Positions 1 through 5,136 of a DNA stretch of 5,136 bases are shown here, in pieces. The position numbers and the translations under genes were made by a program. Origin of the DNA: an uncultured Bacteroidota bacterium (GTDB taxonomy: Bacteria > Bacteroidota > Bacteroidia > Chitinophagales > Chitinophagaceae); contig CAMPKR010000200.1 of the NCBI GenBank assembly GCA_946887345.1, positions 1-5,136 on the forward strand, in the 5' to 3' direction. Every line of letters begins with the position of its first letter. Positions within the stretch are counted from its first letter, which is position 1. The notes beneath the pieces are model-generated. The model was not told the DNA's origin and ran no database searches. It worked only from the letters and a program-made list of their open reading frames with translations.

Positions 1-3
1 CTA

Positions 4-606
4 CTATCGTGCAGCCTTATATCTCATATCCACCTCATTCCAATTAATCACATTCCAGATCGCGTTAAGGTAGTCGGGACGGCGGTTTTGGTAGTGGAGG
101 TAGTAGGCGTGTTCCCAAACGTCGATGCCGAGGATGGGGTGGCCTTTTACCTCGGCTATGTCCATAAGCGGATTGTCCTGGTTAGGCGTGGAAGTAACTT
201 CCAGCTTGCCATCCTTCAATATCAGCCATGCCCAGCCTGAACCGAAGCGGGTAGTGCCTGCTGCATTCATTTTTTCTTTCAGTCCGTCGAGAGAACCGAA
301 GGCTTCGTTGATAGCCGTTGCCAGGTCGCCGGATGGAGCGCCGCCACCGGGGCCGAGAATGCTCCAGAATAAAGTGTGGTTATAATGTCCGCCGCCATTG
401 TTGCGAACTGCAGCAGGGTAGGCAGATATATTATCCATCAGTTGCTCCAAGGTCTTTCCTTCACCATCGGTGCCGGCCAGCGCCTTATTGAGGTTATCAA
501 CATAAGCCTGGTGGTGCTTGCCGTGATGTATCTGCATGGTTTGCGCATCTATGTGCGGCTCCAGAGCATTGTGCGCATATGGTAAAGCAGGAAGTGAGTG
601 TGCCAT
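4..606 (-). CDS. sodA: Superoxide dismutase, Fe/Mn family, Mn-type signatures
   Basis: This enzyme converts superoxide to hydrogen peroxide and oxygen. The 200-aa length is normal for the family and the protein appears complete. The N-terminal helical domain spans about residues 3-85 and the C-terminal alpha/beta domain about 92-195. By comparison with E. coli SodA, the metal ligands are His27 (in IHHGKHH), His77 (in [11 protein letters not shown]), Asp162 and His166 (in [11 protein letters not shown]). Second-sphere Tyr35 and His31 are also present. Gly73 and Gln143 (in NQDNP) occupy the positions where Mn enzymes have Gly77 and Gln146; Fe enzymes instead carry the Gln in the N-terminal domain. 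Mn use is therefore favoured, but cambialistic activity cannot be excluded. There is no signal peptide, so it should be cytoplasmic. The start at 606-604 fits the conserved N-terminus ([16 protein letters not shown]). The gene ends in two tandem TAG codons (6-4 and 3-1). No Shine-Dalgarno sequence precedes it. It is transcribed divergently from the efflux operon. Confidence 0.97.
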   Translation of the reverse strand: MAHSLPALPYAHNALEPHIDAQTMQIHHGKHHQAYVDNLNKALAGTDGEGKTLEQLMDNISAYPAAVRNNGGGHYNHTLFWSILGPGGGAPSGDLATAINEAFGSLDGLKEKMNAAGTTRFGSGWAWLILKDGKLEVTSTPNQDNPLMDIAEVKGHPILGIDVWEHAYYLHYQNRRPDYLNAIWNVINWNEVDMRYKAAR

Positions 607-611
607 AGTAT
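601..611. repeat. Direct repeat copy 1, covering the sodA start codon
   Basis: TGCCATAGTAT at 601-611 recurs identically at 815-825, in the same orientation, within the same intergenic region. On the minus strand the unit reads ATACTATGGCA, so copy 1 contains the dismutase start codon (606-604), its immediate upstream bases and part of codon 2. Confidence 0.5.
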
Positions 612-637
612 ATAAATTGTTGTTTTGGTTAAGAACA

Positions 638-668
638 CAAATTTAAGCTTATGCTGGGAAGCTCCCAA
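638..668 (-). promoter_or_regulatory. Candidate Bacteroidota promoter for the superoxide dismutase gene
   Basis: Read on the minus strand, TAAATTTG (645-638) matches the Bacteroidota -7 consensus TAnnTTTG exactly. A TTG at 668-666 lies 20 nt upstream, within the usual spacing for the -33 element. It is the only TAnnTTTG match on the minus strand of this intergenic region. Transcription would start near 631, giving an AU-rich leader of about 25 nt before the ATG at 606. The assignment rests on motif and spacing only. Confidence 0.6.
655..667. repeat. Short inverted repeat between the promoter elements of sodA
   Basis: TGGGA-AGC-TCCCA is a perfect 5-bp inverted repeat with a 3-nt centre. It lies between the predicted -33 and -7 boxes of the dismutase promoter and touches the -33 TTG. 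That placement would suit a repressor operator. The arms are short, however, and chance occurrence is plausible. No regulator gene is visible in the window. Confidence 0.3.
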
Positions 669-763
669 TTAAGAGACGTTATTAATAATAATTTGAAATA
701 AGCGTATAGGCGGTCCTTTAAAAAAAAACAGTTGGCAGTATGTTTAAAAGCCTGATAATTAGA

Positions 764-776
764 TAGCTGTAGCTAC
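764..776. repeat. Small overlapping palindromes in the divergent intergenic region
   Basis: TAGCT-GT-AGCTA (764-775) is an inverted repeat with 5-bp arms. It overlaps the perfect 8-bp palindrome GTAGCTAC (769-776). The site lies about 85 bp upstream of the predicted -7 box of the efflux operon and about 100 bp upstream of the dismutase -33 element. It could be a binding site for a dimeric regulator, but it is short and unsupported by any second copy. Confidence 0.2.
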
Positions 777-814
777 ATATTGATTTTTGACTAGTTGAAA
801 AGCTGTGCCTGCTT

Positions 815-825
815 TGCCATAGTAT
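815..825. repeat. Direct repeat copy 2, duplicate of the sodA start context
   Basis: This is an exact 11-bp copy of 601-611. Read on the minus strand, its ATG (820-818) opens a nine-codon frame, MAKQAQLFN, ending at TAG (793-791). The match to the dismutase start stops after the second codon begins, so it does not extend into recognisable coding homology. It may be chance, a remnant of a small duplication, or a minute upstream reading frame. Confidence 0.4.
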
Positions 826-860
826 CAATAAGCCTTATGAGTGATAAGGAGGGTATGCCG

Positions 861-868
861 TATATTTG
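861..868 (+). promoter_or_regulatory. Candidate -7 promoter box of the RND-TolC efflux operon
   Basis: TATATTTG matches the Bacteroidota -7 consensus TAnnTTTG exactly and is the only match on the plus strand between the two divergent genes. It ends 34 nt before the permease ATG, close to the 31-nt distance seen for the dismutase. No clean TTTG or TTG lies 17-23 nt upstream; the nearest is a degenerate TTATG at 835-839. The promoter may be weak or need an activator. Predicted transcription start is around 873-876. Confidence 0.45.
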
Positions 869-902
869 ACAGCGTTTTTTAAAGAACGGATATAAGAACC
901 TG

Positions 903-3900
903 ATGAGTTTACCTTCATTGTCCCTGCGCCGCCCGGTAATGGCTATTGTGCTCAATATCATTATCATAGTGTTTGGCATGATAGGGTTCAACTTCCTGGG
1001 GATACGCGATTACCCATCTATAGACCCGCCGATAGTGAACGTGCGCACCTCTTACTCGGGCGCCAACCCATCGGTGATGGAGATGCAGATAACCGAGCCC
1101 CTGGAAAAGTCCATTAACGGAATAGCAGGTATCAAGACCATCTCTTCTACTTCCTCTGTGGGAAGCAGTAATATAACCGTGGAGTTTGACCTGGGGGTGG
1201 ACCTGGAAGCGGCTACCAACGACGTGCGCGATAAAGTATCGCAGGCGCTGCGCAACCTGCCTCAGGATATAGATGCGCCCCCGGTGGTATCGAAGTCGGA
1301 TGCTAACTCGCAATTTATCATTTCCATGACCGTGCAGAGCGACACCCGCAACACCATGGAACTGACGGCCTTTGGTGAGAATGTGCTGGTGGAAAGGCTG
1401 CAGACCATACCGGGGGTTAGCCGTATACAGATATGGGGCGAGCGTCGCTTTAGTATGCGCCTGTGGCTGGACCCTGTGCGTATGGCGGGATATGGCGTAA
1501 CCTTTGGAGATGTGCAGGAAGCGCTGAACAAACAGAACGTGGAGCTGCCTTCGGGTAAACTGAGCGGGGCGCAGACGGAACTGACAGTCCGCACCTATGG
1601 ACGGCTGGAAACTGAAGAAGAATTCAATAACCTGATAATAATGAACCGCGACAGCACTGATATTCACCTGCGTGATATTGGTGAGGCCGTGCTGGGTCCG
1701 GAGAACGAAGAAACCGTTCTGAAAGAAAGTAATTCACCGATGATAGCACTGGCTATTATTCCGCAGCCGGGTTCTAACTATGTGGCGATAGCGGATGAAT
1801 TTTATAAGCGCTACGAGGATATAAAGAAAGATGTGCCCCAGGATATACGGATCAACATAGCCCTGGATAATACGCAAACTATTAAGGCATCTATATCGGA
1901 GGTGGAAGAAACACTCTTCATAGCGTTTGGACTGGTGGTGCTTATTATTTATCTCTTCTTCCGCGACTGGCTGATAGCGCTGCGCCCGCTGATAGATATA
2001 CCTGTGAGCCTGATAGCAGCCTTCTTTATTATGTACCTGATGGGATTCACCATCAATATACTTACCCTGCTGGCTATAGTGCTGGCAACAGGGCTGGTGG
2101 TGGATGACGGGATAGTTGTGACCGAGAATATCTTTAAAAAGATAGAGCAGGGCATGGAGAAGCGAAAGGCGGCCAAGGAAGGTAGTGAGGAGATATACTT
2201 TGCTGTAATTTCTACTTCCATAACGCTGGCGGTGGTTTTTCTGCCAATAGTGTTTTTGCAGGGTTTTACGGGAAGACTGTTCAGGGAGTTTGGTATAGTA
2301 GTGGCCGGCGCCGTGCTGGTATCGGCTTTTGTTTCGCTGACGCTGACGCCGGTGCTGAATGTATATCTAACGCGCAAAGTGCATAAGCCATCAAGGTTCT
2401 ATGTGCGTACCGAGCCCTTCTTCCTTGGTATGGAAAGAGGCTATAAGAAAGGACTGATATGGATAATGCGAAGGCGCTGGCTGGCCCTGACAGGTATTGT
2501 AGCCTGCTTTGCGATTATATACCTAATAGGAACCTCATTGCAATCGGAACTGGCACCGCTGGAGGACAGGTCGAGATTCAGATACATGGTGACAGCACCA
2601 GAGGGAACATCGTTTGACGCGATGGAGAAATTTACCGACGAGGTGGTGCAGATGATGCTGGACAGTGTGCCTGAAACGCAGACACTACTGTCAGTAACCG
2701 CCCCGGGCTTTACGGGCGTTGGCGCTGTGAATTCCGCGAGGGGCAACCTGCGACTCTCTGCCCCCAAAGACAGGGATCGCAGCCAGCAGGAAATAGTAGA
2801 CTCTATTAATAAAGACTTTCAGAAGCTGACATTCGGACGGGCTTTTGCTACACAGGAACAGACTATTTCGGTGCAGCGAGGCGGCAGCAGTTTCCCTGTG
2901 GTGTATGTGCTGCAGAATATAAACTTTGAGAAACTGGCCCAGGCGCTGCCGCGTTTCCTGGATGCGGCGAGCCAGCACCCAAGCCTGCAGGGTGTAGATG
3001 CTGACCTGAAGTTCAACAGGCCCGAGCTATCAGTGACTATAGACAGGGCAAAGGCTTCGCAGCTGGGTATATCGGTGGGCGATGTATCGCAGACACTTCA
3101 ACTGGCGCTGAGTAACGGCCGCCTGGGATACTTTACCATGAATGGCCAGCAGTACCAGGTGATAGCACAGGTAAGCCGCGCCAACAGGGAAACACCGCTT
3201 GACCTGAGAGCGCTGTATGTGCGTACATCAGGGGGACAACTAATATCGCTGGACAATGTGGTGACGATGGATGAAACAACGAGCCCTTCGCAGATATATC
3301 ACTATAACAGGTATAAATCTGCAACGATATCGGCCAACCTTGCTCCTGGCAAAACAATTGGCGATGGCGTAAAGGCGATGGACGAAATATATGAGCAGCT
3401 GAAAAGAGAAAAGGTAATAGACGAGACATTTTCAAGCTCGCTGGGGGGATCGTCTAAGGACTATGTAGAAAGTTCTTCCAATACATCGTTTGCATTGATA
3501 CTGGCGCTTATACTTATATACCTGATACTTGCGGCCCAGTTTGAGAGCTTTGTTGATCCGCTGATCATTATGCTTACGGTGCCGCTGGCGATAGCGGGGG
3601 CGTTGTTGTCCCTGTGGTTCTTCGGGCAGACATTGAATATCTTCTCGCAGATAGGCATGATTATGCTGATAGGGCTGGTGACTAAGAATGGTATATTGAT
3701 AGTAGAATATGCCAACCACATACGTGACAGAGGCGCAAGCAAGATAGACTCGGCGATAGGCTCTGCAACAATGAGGTTAAGGCCGATACTAATGACCAGT
3801 TTGGCCATGATATTTGGTGCGCTGCCACTGGCGCTGTCGTTAGGAGCTGCAGCTACCAGCCGCATCCCGCTGGGTATAGTGATGGTGGGCGGCATACTTT

Positions 3901-4001
3901 TTTCGCTGGTGCTTTCATTGTTTATAGTACCGGTATTTTACACTATTCTTTCGCGAAGAAAGACAACTGAGGTGACCGCTATAGAAAAATTAAATGAATA
4001 G
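903..4001 (+). CDS. RND multidrug efflux permease, HAE1/AcrB family
   Basis: This inner-membrane, proton-driven transporter should act as a trimer and pass substrates from membrane or periplasm to a TolC-type channel through an adaptor. Its 1032 aa and layout match the family: TM1 about 11-33, first periplasmic porter/docking part 34-335, TM2-TM6 about 338-487, a cytoplasmic linker, TM7 about 525-543, second periplasmic part 545-860, and TM8-TM12 about 862-1015. The TM4 proton-relay pair is Asp401-Asp402 (GLVVDDGIVV), matching AcrB Asp407/408. Lys928 (GLVTKNGILIVEYA) and Arg960 (MRLRPILMTS) match AcrB Lys940 and Arg971, so the pump should be active. Trp178 stands where AcrB has the pocket residue Phe178, and the switch-loop region near 598-612 differs, so substrates cannot be assigned. 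It belongs to the HAE1 drug/hydrophobic type rather than the CusA metal type. The ATG gives the standard N-terminus (SLRRPVMAIVLN); no Shine-Dalgarno sequence is present at usable spacing. The stop overlaps the TolC gene. Confidence 0.96.
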   Translation: MSLPSLSLRRPVMAIVLNIIIIVFGMIGFNFLGIRDYPSIDPPIVNVRTSYSGANPSVMEMQITEPLEKSINGIAGIKTISSTSSVGSSNITVEFDLGVDLEAATNDVRDKVSQALRNLPQDIDAPPVVSKSDANSQFIISMTVQSDTRNTMELTAFGENVLVERLQTIPGVSRIQIWGERRFSMRLWLDPVRMAGYGVTFGDVQEALNKQNVELPSGKLSGAQTELTVRTYGRLETEEEFNNLIIMNRDSTDIHLRDIGEAVLGPENEETVLKESNSPMIALAIIPQPGSNYVAIADEFYKRYEDIKKDVPQDIRINIALDNTQTIKASISEVEETLFIAFGLVVLIIYLFFRDWLIALRPLIDIPVSLIAAFFIMYLMGFTINILTLLAIVLATGLVVDDGIVVTENIFKKIEQGMEKRKAAKEGSEEIYFAVISTSITLAVVFLPIVFLQGFTGRLFREFGIVVAGAVLVSAFVSLTLTPVLNVYLTRKVHKPSRFYVRTEPFFLGMERGYKKGLIWIMRRRWLALTGIVACFAIIYLIGTSLQSELAPLEDRSRFRYMVTAPEGTSFDAMEKFTDEVVQMMLDSVPETQTLLSVTAPGFTGVGAVNSARGNLRLSAPKDRDRSQQEIVDSINKDFQKLTFGRAFATQEQTISVQRGGSSFPVVYVLQNINFEKLAQALPRFLDAASQHPSLQGVDADLKFNRPELSVTIDRAKASQLGISVGDVSQTLQLALSNGRLGYFTMNGQQYQVIAQVSRANRETPLDLRALYVRTSGGQLISLDNVVTMDETTSPSQIYHYNRYKSATISANLAPGKTIGDGVKAMDEIYEQLKREKVIDETFSSSLGGSSKDYVESSSNTSFALILALILIYLILAAQFESFVDPLIIMLTVPLAIAGALLSLWFFGQTLNIFSQIGMIMLIGLVTKNGILIVEYANHIRDRGASKIDSAIGSATMRLRPILMTSLAMIFGALPLALSLGAAATSRIPLGIVMVGGILFSLVLSLFIVPVFYTILSRRKTTEVTAIEKLNE

Positions 4002-5136
4002 AAGCATGCTGAAAAGGCTGAGCATATTATTGTGTTTACTGAGTACAAATGCTATGGCGCAGCGGCTGACGCTGCAGGAAGCCATTGCTAAGGCGCTGCA
4101 ACACAATTTTGATATTCGCATAGCCGATGTGAATGTGCAACAGGCAGTGCGTAATAATACCATAGGTAACGCGGGCATGCTGCCTTGGGTAGATGCCAAT
4201 GGCTTCTACAGGATAGGAACCGCGAATGTAGTCAACCAGTTATCAAATGGTACAGAACAGGTGAGGCCGAATGCGGCTACCTCGGGCTTAGGCGCATCGT
4301 TGGATGCGACATGGACGATCTTTGACGGTGGCAGGATGTTCCTGGTGAAAAAGCAGCTGAATGAAACTGAAGAACTGGCCCGAGTGCAACTAAAGGCGAG
4401 AATACAGTCGACTGTATCGCAGGTAGTGCAGGCATATGCAGCGGTAGTATGGAGGCAGCAACAACAGGTAGCTATAGATACAGGAATAGGACTGGCGGCA
4501 ACGCGGATGAACATTTCGCAGGTGCAATATGAGTCGGGTTCGTCGGCAAAGGTGGATTTCCTGCAAGCTAAGGTGGACCACAACCTGAGGAGGACAGACT
4601 CCTTTAACCAGAAAGCGCTGGTGGTGCAATCGCTGGCAGGACTGAATGTATTGCTGGGTGAAGAGTCAGAAAATTTCTATGCAGTAGAGGATAGTTTGCA
4701 ACTAAACCTTAAACTTCATCCTGTAGATAAAGAGCGGCTGAAAGAAATAAATATTTCTATTGATTCTGCCCGGCGTGTAGCTGAATTATCAAAGCTCAAT
4801 GCAAGAATAGCAAGGACATACCAGCTGCCTGTGGTGTCGCTGGATGCGAGTTATAATTTTACGCGGAATACCAGTGCGGCAGGCTTTGCATTGTTCAGCA
4901 GGAGCTTCGGCCCAACTGGGGGCATCAATGTGAATGTACCGCTCTTCCGTGGCGGCAACCTGAGGCGAGAGGCAAAAGTAGCCTCATTGCAGGCAATGAG
5001 GGATGAACTGGCATTTGAAAAACAGAATACTGAGGTAAGCCGCCGCTACCGCACGGGCTGGAGGAATTATGAGATGGCTGTGGCCGCTTATCTTTTACAA
5101 AGAGAGAATATACAATACGCCAAAGAGAACGTGGAC
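3994..5136 (+). CDS. TolC-family outer-membrane efflux channel, 3' end cut by the window
   Basis: This is the outer-membrane and periplasmic exit duct of the tripartite pump. The frame stays open for 381 codons to the window edge. Family members are usually about 420-480 aa, so roughly the last 10-20% is missing. Residues 1-22 form a signal peptide: basic MLKR, a hydrophobic core (LSILLCLL) and AMA before Gln23. Cys14 lacks a proper lipobox, so a lipoprotein is unlikely. Two OEP repeats are visible, about 24-225 and 250 onward. Each has a beta strand ending in an F-x-GG turn (FDGGR at 110-114, PLFRGGN at 316-322) followed by long amphipathic helices. The first repeat also has the typical YESGSSAKVDFLQAK helix break (about 179-193). 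The ATG at 3994 overlaps the permease stop in ATGAATAG, suggesting translational coupling. An in-frame ATG at 4006 would also keep the signal peptide and cannot be excluded. It is co-directional with the permease and probably co-transcribed. Confidence 0.93.
   Translation, partial: MNRSMLKRLSILLCLLSTNAMAQRLTLQEAIAKALQHNFDIRIADVNVQQAVRNNTIGNAGMLPWVDANGFYRIGTANVVNQLSNGTEQVRPNAATSGLGASLDATWTIFDGGRMFLVKKQLNETEELARVQLKARIQSTVSQVVQAYAAVVWRQQQQVAIDTGIGLAATRMNISQVQYESGSSAKVDFLQAKVDHNLRRTDSFNQKALVVQSLAGLNVLLGEESENFYAVEDSLQLNLKLHPVDKERLKEINISIDSARRVAELSKLNARIARTYQLPVVSLDASYNFTRNTSAAGFALFSRSFGPTGGINVNVPLFRGGNLRREAKVASLQAMRDELAFEKQNTEVSRRYRTGWRNYEMAVAAYLLQRENIQYAKENVD

Noticed and set aside
125..385. 86-codon plus-strand frame inside the dismutase gene.
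   Set aside because: It lies entirely antisense to a well-conserved enzyme and has no supporting features.
679..688. Perfect 10-bp palindrome TTATTAATAA upstream of the dismutase promoter.
   Set aside because: It consists only of A and T within an AT-rich stretch, so it is readily explained by composition.
711..728. GC-rich stretch next to a run of nine A residues, considered as a terminator or riboswitch tail.
   Set aside because: On neither strand does a stem-loop precede a T run. The A run follows the GC stretch on the plus strand, and no upstream gene points towards it.
846..869. AAGGAGG at 846-852 followed by ATG at 855 and a four-codon frame (MPYI, stop at 867-869), resembling a leader peptide before the permease.
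   Set aside because: The spacing to the ATG is only 2 nt, too short for a normal Shine-Dalgarno interaction. The region overlaps the likely -7 promoter box, so it would lie upstream of the transcription start. Bacteroidota also rarely rely on Shine-Dalgarno sequences.
791..991. 66-codon minus-strand frame spanning the intergenic region and the permease start.
   Set aside because: Its first half is antisense to the permease coding sequence and no family is recognisable. Only its last nine codons coincide with the 11-bp repeat discussed separately.
915..1667. 250-codon open frame on the minus strand inside the permease gene.
   Set aside because: It is antisense to the strongly conserved N-terminal half of the permease, and its protein is rich in His, Arg and Tyr with no recognisable domain, as expected of a shadow frame.
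4206..4583. 125-codon minus-strand frame with many Cys and Ser residues opposite the TolC gene.
   Set aside because: It is antisense to the OEP domain. The Cys richness results from reverse-complementing GCA/GCG and ACA-rich codons and shows no metal-binding pattern.

Overview
The window looks like an ordinary chromosomal segment of a member of the Bacteroidota, possibly of the Chitinophagaceae type, though family-level placement is only an impression. Three observations point there. Neither intact gene has a Shine-Dalgarno sequence at usable spacing. The intergenic region carries exactly one match to the Bacteroidota -7 promoter box (TAnnTTTG) on each strand, each a short distance upstream of a gene. 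The proteins also resemble Bacteroidota homologues. The genes are moderately GC-rich and the intergenic region is AT-rich.

Layout: positions 4-606 on the minus strand encode a complete 200-aa Fe/Mn-family superoxide dismutase with Mn-type signatures. Positions 607-902 are a 296-bp divergent intergenic region. It holds a well-formed candidate promoter for the dismutase, a weaker candidate promoter for the efflux gene, two small inverted repeats and an 11-bp direct repeat of the dismutase start region. Positions 903-4001 on the plus strand encode a complete 1032-aa RND (HAE1/AcrB-type) inner-membrane efflux permease. From 3994 to the right edge, overlapping the permease stop by 8 nt, runs a TolC-family outer-membrane channel gene. 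It has a signal peptide and is cut by the window end after 381 codons.

The permease and the TolC homologue should form the inner- and outer-membrane parts of one proton-driven tripartite efflux pump. The periplasmic adaptor (MFP/HlyD-like) such a pump needs is not in the window. It is not between the dismutase and the permease, so it must lie downstream of the TolC gene or elsewhere. The dismutase is cytoplasmic and acts independently; any regulatory link with the pump through the shared intergenic region is speculation.

I found no RNA genes, mobile elements, CRISPR arrays or convincing terminators, and no clearly new biological system. The findings below are modest regulatory and architectural points.
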